The position numbers and the translations under genes are program-made. From NCBI GenBank assembly GCA_963920765.1, contig OY987249.1, positions 13,516,817 through 13,580,816 on the forward strand: DNA of 64,000 nucleotides. The letters run 5' to 3'. The notes under the pieces are model-generated. The model saw only the letters and a list, made by a program, of their open reading frames with translations, made no database searches and was not told where the DNA came from. This DNA comes from Ulota crispa (lineage: Eukaryota; Streptophyta; Bryopsida; Orthotrichales; Orthotrichaceae). Shown here piece by piece: positions 1 through 14,100 of this stretch (position 1 is its first letter; each line of letters starts with the position of its first letter).

Positions 1-127
1 GAAAGTAGCAAGTATAACAAAACAAACACTTGAAAATTATGATCCAAGAGCATTTGTGCAATTTCAAAAAAACCAAGGGTATCTATACAAATATGGTAAA
101 CTTCCAGAGTATCCATAAAATTTCCCC
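1..127. repeat. Right part of a Mutator-like MITE, cut by the window edge
   Basis: The text running to AAATTTCCCC at 118-127 matches the right arm of the MITE at 23478-23800, including the stretch around 'aagggtatctat' and a terminal AATTTCCCC. The left part lies outside the window. Confidence 0.6.
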
Positions 128-234
128 TAAAACATTAGAAGAAAAATGACAATACATAAATCACAACAACTATACAACAATTGAACAATTATACAACAAC
201 TATGTGACAACTACAAAATTACTCAATCATTGAC

Positions 235-3200
235 CTAATTGTTTATTATATGTTTTTCTTCTAGTGAAATTCCATAATTTTTGCAATTGATTAAATTAAA
301 TGTTGAGATTTCAAAGGAAGAGTATGCACTAACTTGAGAAGATCCTTGAATACCAGATCCAAGAGTAGGTGGTTCTCGCAACCGATTCATAATTCTTGTT
401 TGTAATTGTTGGATTTCAAAGTGTAAACTATCAACAGCACTTTGATCGTCAGAAATGCGTAACATAGAACCGTCACTTCGATAAGTGGGATCACCTTCTT
501 GGCCCATTTCTTGCTCTGAGCCTCCAAGAGTGGATGTTGGCCTTGTTGTTGATACTAAAGCAAATGAAGTCTCCCAATCTCGTTGAGAGTTATCTTGTCC
601 TTGAAAGAAGACAGCTTGTGGATTATGTTCATCATTGGATTCACCTCCTATAGGCATAGGAGGACCTCCTATTGATGAACTTCCACCAATGGGAATACAT
701 GGATCCATCATTTGTACTCCGGATATTGACGAATGTAACACTCTACTTGTTGAACCTGATGGATCTCGTGGTGATTGTGTTTCTTGATTATGCAATATCA
801 TCAAAAGTTTAGTGTGCATTTGTAAAAAATGATGTAGATAATCAATTATTTATAGTTTACTTTTCAAAACGAAATTACAAATGCTTTTCAATTTCTCAAA
901 ATCAACCTGGTCCTCTTAATCATTCTTTGATAATATTTTATTTATATTTAATCATTCTTTAACAATAGTTTATTTATATTTAATCATTCTTTAACAATAT
1001 TTTATTTATATATTTTAAGCTTAAGATTAATAATGGACTTTTGCAATCTTTCATTTACTTGACGTTCTACTATGATGTATCAAATATTGGTCTTATTTCA
1101 ATACAACTTATGATTGCTTTAGGTAATAACACATTCAAACACATTTATACATACATATATGTATATTATAAAGTGTGGGCTATCAAGGAAAATTCCAAAT
1201 TCTCTTTTAGAGAGGGAGGGGGTAGAGAAAAAGATAGGGAAAAGGAGGGTGAAAAGTCATCAAAAATATGGGGAGAGAGAGAAAATAAAGTAAGTAGAGG
1301 GAAGGTGAATAGTTACCAAAATTTGTGAGGGAGGAAGAAAGAGAGGGATGGTGAAAATAAAAGGCAAAGAGAAGAACAAGTTGGACAAAATTAGCAACCA
1401 ATTTTTTGAAAAAACATGTGTGATTGCGTAAAGTATAGGCAAAGTATAATTGTACATAAAAACAAAGAAATGGTTGATTAGGTGATGATTTTAACTCACC
1501 AGAAGTTGAAGGCCTAAACCTTATTCCATCAATGTCATTAGGACCTGCACTAGAGCTTTGTAGAGCTTGTTTAGTTTGAGCATATGTATCACGCAAAGAT
1601 TCTTGCACTTGTATTGATTGTAACCTTGGTGATCCCATCACCGCGCTACTTTGGGATGGACGACCATGAGACCGTAGAATTGTGGGCATTTGCTTTCTAC
1701 TTGGACTATGGGGCACGGACGGTGCATTTTGTTGTTGGAGGGAACTTTGGTGATGAAATTGTTGTGGATGCCCTTGGTAGTGAGAACTTGTTTTTGTTCG
1801 AGTTGGTGTTGGTGCATATGAACTTAAACTTGACACAAACTTTGAAGCTTTCACCCCATGAGGCTCTACAATGTGTTCAACATATATGTTTTGAATTCTT
1901 TTTTGTTGTATGCACATATTATTTTCAATTTAACATCTATAGGAAAAAGTGTGGGCTAGAGAAATTCCAAATTCTCTATTAGAGAGGAGAAGAGATAGAT
2001 GAAATGGCTAGGAAAGGGAGGGTGAAAAGTCATTGGGAATTTTGTGGTGGAAGGAAAAAAGCCATTTTTCTATTTTGAACCCTCCACAAGGCTCTTAAAA
2101 ATTGACACTCTTAATACTTATTGAGCCTAGGCCGGGTACATTAGAAGCATATGAGAATTTGTGTGAAGTGTCTCTACCTTGTATGACTTTCCTATTGTAC
2201 ATCACAAAAACTATGAATAGAAAATGGCAATTTAGTACTATGTCACAATGTTTTAATTATTCTCCTACTATTGTACACAATCATAACTAAATGTTACCCT
2301 CATAAGTACTAGGTTGAAGATTTTAATATAGAGAAAAAGGACCATGGTAATATGTACATGTAATTGTGACACCCAATGAAAATTTGACATGCCAATGTGA
2401 GCCATGATTGTACTCAAAAGCATAGTAGGGTGTAAGGAATTTTTGTTATCCCAAAGTACAAATTAAAACAATTAAGGAGACCCCTTGAAAGGAGTTGTTA
2501 GGGGCCTTGTGGAGGGCTCATATTTTTGCCAATGGGAGGAAAATGGAGGATGAAAATGGAATTAATAGGGGAACAAATTGAACGTGATATTAAACAAAAT
2601 AAAAAGCAAAAGCAAAAACATGTGAGATTGCGCAAATGCAGGCAAGGCATGCTTGTTGCTATAATTTATGAATTGTTGCAAAAAATAAGACAAAGACAAA
2701 ACAAACTCTCTCTTCATAATGTAACTTTATGCAATTTATTTACAATGAGCCTTTTAGAGTAAAACATTTACCAGACATTAACCGTATCTCATATTCCAAT
2801 TTGCGAACATGACTCTCTTTTGCGTCCAATGCTACTTCCAAAGCTTGAAGTTGTGTTTGTGTATCACCAATCTAATTGTATATCATGTTCCTTTTACTCC
2901 TTTAGCATGGTATGTATTGAAATCATATTATTTTACAGAAGATCATTTTATAAAAAAAAACACTTTATTCTTGTAATTTCAACAAATTCAATTTACTAAT
3001 TAAATATACTATGCTTGTTTTTCAAGAGCTACATACCTCAGTTTGTTTTTGTGCTAAAACATTTTCTAGTTCTTCGATTCGTGAATCTCGAGCTTCAACG
3101 GTCTCACACAATGTACAATTTGCTGAGGCCAATTTTCTTTGCACTTCTCCTAGTTCTAATTCTCGTCGCTACATATTATCAACAAAAAAAAAGCTGGTTT

Positions 3201-6200
3201 CATTTACAAATTATAGGTACAGTTGAAAACTGATCAAATCATTAAATGGAATTTTTTGTACTACAAGAAAAATGTGTCCTAAATATTTTGTCCACAATGA
3301 TTGAAATTGTCCTCATTGACTATTAGATGACTCAATTGGATTTGTTGTGGACATTTGCAATCATTGTGAACTAGTCACTTAGGACATGTTTTTCTTGTAG
3401 TATTAGAAACCAAATGAAACAATTCATCTACATTATGAAGCTTGAGTTGTTTGTTTGTCAAGCAATATTCAAAAGTCTCTACTAACACCAAAAGCTCAAA
3501 AGTCCATATTATAAGGCATTGGGTGTCAAAACTTTGGGTGTTTGAATGTCACCCAAAATTTGAAATTCAAGTAGGGGAAGAAGACAAAAAGGTAGCAAAA
3601 GGGAGAATGACCAAAAAATAAGAAAGACACGGAGCAAAGCGCATTCAAGACATAGTTGTATTACTATAATATTATATATATATATATATATATATCAACT
3701 TACACTAATAGAAAATTTTATAGAAAATCAACAAAATTTCAACTTGAATCTATTAATTTTATCTATGACTTTGGTCAAGTTGATTTGGGACTTTTCAACA
3801 AGAGTTTGTTGTTTTTCTGTTAACTTTTGTTGTTAAATGTTGTTTTTTATCAATATTTTTTTCATATTTTTTATTTTCTATTTTTGAAACAAAAAAAATA
3901 AAAATATATTTTAAATTCAGCTAGCAGGCGCAGCTACGAGGCAATTGCAGCGCCTTCAGCGCTAGCAGAAAGCGCCTAGGCTAGGGGTCAAACCCCAGAC
4001 CTCCGGCCTTCCATTGTAATGCCTTATCTCCACTGCCATTACCACTAGAATATGCCCACACATGTGTGCACATAAAGATTCAAATAATCTATTTGTACAC
4101 TACAAATTAATTACTTTGCAAAGTCAGTAAACTTTGAAGCCTATTTTGGCCTAGTAGAGGACTTTTCTTTGAAAAGTTTTAAATTACAAAAAGTTAGTTA
4201 ATGTAATATACTTTCACCTCCAACAATTTTTTTCAGATTTGAGATCTTTAATCAAAAGTTATGAGCTAAAATCAAAGAAGGGGTTCAGAAATTTAAATTT
4301 TTTTTTTTCCACCCCTTTGATTTTTGTATAACTTTTGATTGAAATACATAAATCTCAAAATAATTGTTGCAAGTGAGGGTTGGCTTCATTTCTAAATATA
4401 TATTTTTGTTTTTTGAAAACAAAACTCTTATTAGGTAAAAGTAGCCTCCATAGTCTGCTAGCTTAAAAAAACATCAATTTTTGAATACTTATGGAATTAA
4501 AAAATTGTAATCATACAATCAAAATTTTAAAGTATCCAAAAGATTAAAAATGTTCTATAATATTTTGAAGCCTTTTGAATCTTTTTAAAAAATTCCAAAA
4601 ATATTTCATAAGATTTTAATTTTTTTGTTGATCTCATTCATAAAAGAAGGGGAAGTATTAAAAATGCTCTTTGGTTGTTTCAGAATATGAAATTTACCCC
4701 TCAATGATTCAAAATATCAAAAATACTCTTGTTTTTTTATCAAAGTATCAACTCTACCCCTATTATTTTGAGATAATATCAAAAATGCTCTTTTATTTTG
4801 AATAGCAAATATACTCTTGTGTTATTTGAAATATAAAAATCTCCCTTTGGTTTTATGTAAGAATATCAATTAAACTATACCCTTAGTTAGTTTTGAGGCT
4901 ACTGCAAGTTCCCATAATTCACTTTTTTTATTGTAAGTTTTTGTAACTACTAGAACAACAATGGAAATTACTAAAAATAGAGGCAAATTAATTGCAAACT
5001 CAATCTTATAGTCAAGTTGTTCAAATTCTTTGTAGGATTTTTGCATATAAATTTATTATTGCAAAAACTGTTGCATCAATAACATAGTGATTTTTATTTT
5101 TAATATAATATTTAAAATAGAATTGCACTAAAAAGGCACAAAAATACTAGAGGTATTTATGGTATTTTCAAAATCTAAGAATAAAGATTACTTGAAATTT
5201 TTACACAAAACCAAAGATAGTTTTTTTTTTTCAAATTACACAAGGATTTTTTTGATAATTTAAAATAGTTGAGGAGTATTTTTAATATTTTCCTAGTAGA
5301 TTAGAGGCATTGTTGATATTTTTACAAAAAACCAAGGGTATTTTTTATACTTTTAATTTTTGAGGGACATATATGATTTTCTGAAAGAATTGAGGGGCAT
5401 CTTTTATATTTTTTCATAAAGAAACTTTGGTATTTAAAATAGCAAGTGTTGTACTTTTTATATAAAATTTTGTTGAATTAAGGAAGTGTCCAAAAGTGTC
5501 CAAATCAACAAAAACTTGTTGATTTTCTATTGTTTTGTCCTATCCAAAAGTGTCCATATTAACAAAAAATTGTTGAGTTTCTATTGTTTTGGTTGTGTTT
5601 TTAGTAGACTTTAAAGGCTACTAATGTTCAAAGATTATCAAAGATTCTTAAAGATTCTCAAAGACTCTCAAAGGTTCTCAAAGATTCTCAAAGATTTCAT
5701 AAAGAATTCTTAAGGATTCCCAAAAGATTCTCAAAGATTCCAATTTTCTTGTTGATTTATATAATGGTGTCCAAATCAACATAATATATTTTTAGTTATT
5801 TTACAGAATTCTATTAAATTAGTCAATTGGCTTGGGCAAGTGCCCAAAACAACAAGAAATTGCTGATTTTCTATTGTTTTGGACAAAGTTTTCTACTAGT
5901 GTTATCAAAATTAGTTTTCTTTTATGAATATATAGATAGTGGTTTAGTATATTTACTCGAGAAGTTCCTTCAAGACTAGCATATTGATGTTCACGATCTT
6001 CTAACAATTTTCGTAAAGATCCAGCAATTTCAAATGCACTTGTCAACTTTTCTTGTGATTCGTCAGATGCCCCTTCTAATCTTTCGGCTGTTTCTTTTAA
6101 TGCCTACATTCCACAAATAGTACAAAATAATAATTATTAAATTCTTCAAATTTTGTAGTGCTATTCAATTTTAAACTTAGCTTTACAATACAAGTCAAGG

Positions 6201-9200
6201 CTTGTGTATACAATTTGACACTTCCAATATTGGTTTCTAATTGGTTGATACTCTAAAAACAACCTCAAGGTCTTTATACTAAGGGCTACATTACACTAGG
6301 AGTCAAGGCCATGAAAATTTGAGGCCATTTCAACCATATTTTGAGCTCAAATGGTTTCAAGAACAGCCCCAAGTGCCCATCGTAATATGAATATAGTGGG
6401 GCTAACTCTCTATTGTGTAAAGGCTTTGGGATCAAAAACTTGAGGCCACTAGAGCAAATTTGGAAAATTCTATGACAAAAGGGATAAAAAGAAGAAGATT
6501 TGGGAGAGCTGTTAATATTTTTACTCCATCCTATAGTGTTGAGTATCTCAATTGCAAAAGATTATTTTTATTCAAACAATTGTATTTTAATAAAATCTGA
6601 AAATGGCCTTGAGCCCAAGAATGGGCTTCACATTTTTGGAAGACCCAATTTTTGAGCTTAGGGTCAAGTCCGATCAAGTATTCAACTATGTTTTGAAACA
6701 TTAGCCTTGACTCCTAGTGTAAAGGTCTTGAGGTCATTTTCAAAATATTAATCAATTAGGTACCAAAATTTTGCGTGTCTAAGGCTGAAACTAGCCATGA
6801 CTCTTAGTGTAAAGCGGCCCTAAGAGTCAAGGCCAAAAGTTTAGAACATAATCTAATATTTCAAAAAAAAATTGACACAACTCCATCTCCAAAAGTAGGT
6901 TTTTCAAAAATAGGAAGCAAATTCTTGACCCTAGGGTCTTTAGCAAATTTTATTAAAATGTGAACATCTATCTAAATAGCATTGTTTTGAGACAATCAAC
7001 ATTGTAGGATGGATTCCAAATATAAATGACTCTACTTGGTTACTTTTTTTTGTCCCCTTTCTTCTAAAAGATTTCAAAAATACAGTAGTGACCTCAACTT
7101 TTTGGCCTTAAGGCCTTTACACATAAAAGAATTGGCCCTCATAACACTCATATTATAGTGGGTGATTGGGGTTGATTTCTAAAACCATTTGGGCTAAAAT
7201 TTTGGTTAAAATGGCCCTAAGTTTTTATGACCTTAACTGATCCTAATATTGATAGCATTAAAGAACCTTGTTCGAATAGTCATGTTTTGGTTTTGAATTC
7301 ACTGTATACTATATCATATTAAAAAGCACATTTTTTAATATTGATACACAAATTGTTGGTATGAGCTTTTATCAATCAAGAAAAACTTGGAAAATTTTGA
7401 CCTTTTCATAGGAATCCAATTGGGATGTCCGCTCCGCCAATTGAATTCGCAATTGTTGTAAAGTTTGTTCTAAATTTTGAAGTTCTAGAGTGTGATGAAC
7501 TTCTCCAGCTGTATCTTCTACATTCTTGCTTTGAATCCTTTTCTGTAAATACATTTTAAAAGTCTCCATTTAGAAATCTATTGTTTCTTACTTGATATCA
7601 CGCACTTGAAGGAAAATGTGTTCCAAATAACTATTTTTATGCTTACTAAAAATGTTTGCAATGACTATAATTGAGTCATTTATCAGTTATTATGAACATT
7701 TAACACCATATTCAATAAATTGGGAAAAATAAACATTTTGGGACTTTTGAATTTTACATTTTTGAGAGTATTTTGGCTATTAAAAGTGAATGTTACAATA
7801 AATTTTCAAGATCTTACATCATTGATCTTGAAGAAATCATCATAAAATTCATTATAAACCACCAAAAGACTCTCAAAAATGTAAAATTCAAAAGTCCCAT
7901 TATAAGGGATTTGGACCCAAGAAAGGGTTATGAGTTTGGATGTTCCCAATGCCACTGCTGGTTGTCAAAAAAATAATAATGATAAAATAATAAATAATAA
8001 AATAATAAAATAATAAAAAATAAACAAAGTTTTAAAAAAGTTTTTTTTCTAAAAATAATAATTAAATAATAATGTCTGATGTGGTCGCCCTAATGCCATG
8101 TCATACTACTGCAAATTGCCTATGTGGAAGTGTTGTGGAAGTGTTCCCAAAGTTCCCATAGTTTTGGGGGAAGGGGCCCATTTTTGGGTCCAAATCCCTT
8201 GTAATGCAAAATGTATATTTGTTCTCAATTGATTGAGTATGGAGTTATTTATGGTTGTTTTGGACTAGTTGTTTATGCATGTTTTCTTGTAGTGATGTTT
8301 CATACTATGTTTCAAACCATTATGATTGATGAATGATATAATTATGCGCTAACAATTAGGTGAATCTTGGAGTTAGATATACAAAAGTACATTTGTTTCT
8401 TGAAAATATGCAAAAAAAAATAAAAGTGAAAATGAAAACAAAAACCTGCAAACATATGTTATCATTTTGTAAATCTTCTATATGAGAATGTTGGTGTTCA
8501 ATCTCATCTCGCATGGAACTTTCTACCATAGCTGCATCTTCTAGAGCCCTATGAAGCTCATTTAATTCTTGAGTCCTTTCATTTACACTTGTTTTTAAAT
8601 AAGCAATTTCAGATGACATATTGTGTAAGCGATCAATGAGTTGTAAATTTTCCACATCCACAGTTGAAACTTGGTTTTTTTGCTCCTTACATTGAGACTG
8701 AAATAAATCACCTTAAATGGAATAAGTGAGAAATACAATAAAAAAACAAGATCAAAAGTTTTATATTTTGAAATTTTATGAAATTAGAACCAAACAAAAA
8801 AATCCCCTAAAAATTTAGATATATATAATTTTGATTTTGCAAAGGTTATCTGTTGTTGAAATACAATAATGTTAATTTAAATTGGTAAAAAATGATGTGT
8901 TTATAACATTTAAAGATTAACTTCAATGTTATTGATGAATGGTCAATTTGTTTTTTGCAATTAACTTAGAATTTGATTGTTTTTGAATTGGTGTTTTTGA
9001 GGTAATCAAAGTTAGTAGATTTAAAGTGCTAATGGAAACTTGAATGAATGATTGAATAAATAATTGTACTTGAGCTTGTATTAAATCATCTTGAAACTTT
9101 GCATTTGCAACTAAGAGGCCATCAAAAGTTGCATACATCCAATTATGTAAGCTATTTTGTAAAAGAGTCCGTCGGAGCCGTTGCGCCAATAATGAATCAA

Positions 9201-11110
9201 GTTGGTTTGCTCTTCGTTTCCAAGCCATTAGTTCCCACCACTCACTTAAACATTTTTTGGCTACCTACAAATGTACATTATTCACAAAATAATTGATGGG
9301 TTTTCATACCAATATAAATCAAATGTTGTAGTACAAAAAAAAGGTCAAAATAAACAATTGGTCCACAATGGTTGCAAATATCCACAATTATTTTAATTGA
9401 GTAATCTAATAGTCATTGTGGACATAAACAATTACTATGAACCAATTGTTTAGAACATATTTTTCTTGTGGTGTTGATTATAAAAACGTGTTCAAATCAT
9501 ACATCTAATGGTTAGATTACATGAAGCCAAGTAAAAGAAGCACCAAGTTAAAGCTTTATAAACATTAACAAAACTAAAGTCGCATTTTGTGCTTTTAAAT
9601 ACCTGTAAATCTTTTCGTTTTCTATACACCATTGCTTTTCTTGTCATTTTCTTCCTATTTTGCCAAAATCCAAAAAAAAACCAAAATTCATATGAATACA
9701 TAAACCTAAGTATGTATCTTAAAATTCTAAATTCACATAAAACCATGTACATGCTTTAAGTGCATAATGTTAAAAGAATAAAATGATATAACTAATCATG
9801 TGTTTTGTGTTTTTTTTTGTAAAATCCTTACTTTAGCAAATGGTGGTAATGGTAATCCCTCCAAAAAATCATGGATGCTCTTGCCAAACATTGATTCACT
9901 TCTCGAACTGCTTTTTTTTTAGTTTTACTCATAAGAATTGCATCTGTCCACATTCTAAACATCTATGTATACCAAAAAAAAGAAACCAAATCAAGTTAAA
10001 AGAATATTCGCATTCAATGTTAGTATTTCAAATGGTCATCAATATATGTACATATTAGTTTGTATAAACGCATGTGTTTCTGTATATGTATACATGCACG
10101 CTTATGCACATATACATATGTCCACGTTTTTTCAAATCCAAAATCATGTTAGCGTTGGGATTGCTTCACACTATGGCCGATCAAGTCTAGACACCATGGG
10201 ATGAGTGGTTAAACTTTGTTGAGAGATCAAATAAATGTGTTGAAAATATGCAATAAAATATTATTTTTGACACCTTTGACTGCCCTTGGTGTGAAGCTTC
10301 CAAAAGTCATGTCCAAATGTCAAACTCTTGGCAATGAACTTCCATAGCCTCTCAACTTGAATGGCCCTTAAAACAATTCTAAAACTTTCTTATACTTGTG
10401 AATGAAAAAATAAAACATTGCTACTATTCATGTCATGAAAAGGTGGAGGTTTAATTTTGATTTGTACCTTTTTAGACAGATGATTAGCATATTGCTGTAA
10501 AGCAACTTGTTGATAAATTCTTCCATGTTGTTTTTGTCGTGTCAAACGTTGCCAACCTTTAATAATAGATACACCTTGTTTTGCTTTTTGGAATTTTGTT
10601 GCTTGTAGTTTAAGTTTTCTTTCAACATCAATATTGTGAAGTGCTTCTTTAAACCTAGAAAGTGATACAAATTTTGAAAGGTAAATGTTGAATTCCACAA
10701 ACCAAAATGATTTTTTAAAATCATAAAAGTTTACACTTTAAATGTAGAAATATAAATCATTCACTTCAGCAAACAATAAAATCTAGACACTTGTGGTTAA
10801 TCCCATAAAAATCAAGACAACAAAGGTTTTACAATTAGTGGATCAAGACTTGTCATATGCATAAACAATCTAATTTTTTTGATTTTCATAAGTATTTTTG
10901 AGTTTGTGGTTTGTGAAGTTTTTTCTTAAGATTCTTTTTTACAAATCATTTATTTTTCAAAGAGCAAAAATATGTTTCACTTCAATAATCTTAGAAAGAC
11001 AAGTTTGGATTCTTTATTCTATTCAACTCAACATATCAATATATTTGAATTACTTTATGTAGGTAAATAATAATGCAATCTTAAAAATGATCTCATATGT
11101 TCATATGTTC

Positions 11111-11160
<50 letters not shown>

Positions 11161-14100
11161 ATATAATGTAATACTCATTTTATTGATAATAAACACTAGT
11201 ATTTAGATAAAATTAAGTATCAATATAAGTTTTTAATAACGTTATTTCATGTCCATATTTTCTAAAGAATGTAAAGTTGTATCTTGATGGTCTAACTAAA
11301 ACTATGCTTTATTTGTTAGTATGGAATCAATTTTTATAACATACAACATGACAATATTTTTATTTGGTGAATTTCAATTTCAAATATTTTTGCAAAAATG
11401 GCAAGTAATCTTTTATAACACAAAACCCTTTTAAGTGTGGATCAAATGATAATAATTGAAGAATTTATTATTCGGTTTATATGGATAATTTATTTATGAT
11501 TCATTAATACCTTGACATGGTTCTAATGCAAATCCTTTTTTTTTCATATTTTATTGCTTCATCCATTTTAATACGCGTCATCCATTGGATGCGCATAACA
11601 CATTGCCATGCTGATAAGGCTTGCTTCATTGTCATTTTATTGATATGTGCTTGCACATTTAATAGTTTCCTTTTTCTTGGTCGAACTACATATCTCAACC
11701 ACTCTTTCCATTCATTTACTATTTTTCTTTTCCTAAAGTTTTCATAGTGAGTCTTTGCAGTTTTGGAGAGCATGTCTTCATCTTCCTCATTTAATGTCCA
11801 AAGCCTTACAATTTTTCTCCAAGCTTCAAGAGTTCTTGTTCTAGTATAATTACTATAATGTTGGAATGCAATTTGGTATTTTCTGGGATTTGCATGTGCC
11901 CTAGTTACATAGTCTTCCCAAAAAAGTAAAATGCGTCTAGCTCTTTCTTTTGCATGTCTTATAAAATTCCTTTTTTGCATTTGACTAACTCGTACCATTT
12001 TTATCCAAATAGAGTAACAATCTTCTAAAATTTGCTGGAACAAGTTGTTATCAATTCCAACTTTAGAGATTGTTAATACTTCAAAAAACAAAACAAACAT
12101 AACAAATTCAACTTGAATGAGATATACACAAAATAATACTTTTCAAAATTTGGGGTTGAATTATTAAAAATACCTTATTATAATGTGCAATTCTTCTCTT
12201 AATTAAAATTGTCCGACTAGTTGCCATGTGAAACATACGCCAACCAAAAGCCAACACTTTTAAATTATAGAATTTTTGTGCTAGTAGCGTATTTGCTCTT
12301 TCAATACATTGATCTCTAATGGCTTCTTTTAAACGACCAAAATACCTTCGTATGGTAGATAAATTAGCCATTTGTGTGATTTTGTGTTCTATTTCATCCT
12401 GTCAAGGTGATATTTAAGAAAATAAAAATAAAAATTATGAACATGATGTAATCTCATTTCATCTATATAATTATGTTTAAAATTTGCATAAAATATTTGA
12501 CTAAATTAATTTTTAACAAGAAAAGAAAATTCAAAAAATAACTCCAAGAATATTACAAAAGTAGATGTGTTTTAATCTTTATAATTCATTCAATTATTTT
12601 TTACCTTTTCAAAAAGTTCACGAAATTGTTCACTATATTCTTCTTGTTTCCTTTTGAGAAGATCAGCTTCTTCAGTGATAATATGCAATCGCTCCTCTAG
12701 TTTATCTTTTAAGTTTGTAGCATTTGTTAATTCTGACTGCACATAGAGGGGCATGTTTATATGTATTAAAATAGATTAAAGAAAACAAAGATATTTCCAA
12801 CTTGATAATAAAAAATCTTTTAATTTGATTAATCACTTTAAGGAAATCAATCACATGCACTACAAGGAAACATGTCCTAAGCAATTGGTAAACAATGATT
12901 GCAAATGTCCATAATGACTATTAAAGCATTTTTAGCATTGTACTTCAAACTTAACACTTTGAGAGACTACATTTATTTTTGTAAAGGCCTCAAAATTCTT
13001 GTTATCCACCCTTGCACTTCTAACATACCCCATAAATAATCGTTTGACCATTCATCAAGGGGAAAACAAGGCAAAGCACATTGAACTTAGGATGAATAGT
13101 GTTTCAAAGGATCATTACTTGACACACTAGGATGGAGTGCCATGAGAGTATTTTAAGGGGCCCTTAGCACTAATCATCCATACTTGAAGTGCGTCAAACC
13201 CTCACAAGATAATACTAGAGATGTTATTAGATGACTCAATTATAGTCATAGTAGACATTTGCAATCATTGTAAACTAGTTGTTTAAAACGTGTTTCACTC
13301 ATAGCAATGAGATCTTTACTTAATGAACATATTCTCTTAAATTCAGTTATATACATATAGCATTTTATTAGACAGTTTTTAGATTGCATTCATCAAAAAC
13401 CTCAAGAAATGCAATTTTTGCTTCTGATTCTCCTTTTGTGTGTAATTCATGAGTTATAGAAGATATGCAGTTATTAAGTGTTGCTCGCTCTGCTTCATAT
13501 GCTTGAGCAGATTTAGTCATTGTGCTTTCCAAATCTTTTTTTTCTCTTTCTAGCATTTGAGCTCTATTTGAAACAATTAAAAAAACGACAATTTGATCTA
13601 TCATCCAGCTGTGTTCTCTTGTATATTTTGTTTTATGAAAGAAATTATTCATCTTGGTTTCTTTTCATGTTTCATTTTTGTTAAAAGTTGTAATAAAGTA
13701 TCTCTAGTTATTTTAACTAATATTTACAAAATGACAAAAACACAATAAATATAGCACCTTGCTACTATTACTTACCTTTGTGCCAAACGCCGTTGGAGTT
13801 CTAAAGTTTGTTCCATATCTTCATGGAGGGTATTGAGTTCACTTTCAGCTCTTTCTACATTTTCATGATTTTGTTTCATGTATAATTCTAACCTGTTAAA
13901 CATAACAAGCAAAAATACAATATTAGTTCATTTTTTGATTTAGAGTGTGGTTCTTTTATTATAACTTTTTTGAACGTATTATATAAGGATCATTTCTAGT
14001 TCTTCATCATTGAGGTTTATGCCCAGAATATAGTGTGAGAAATCTTAAATTTGGTACTCTTTCGCAAAAGTATACTCACAAAATGATTCAAATGTTGCAA

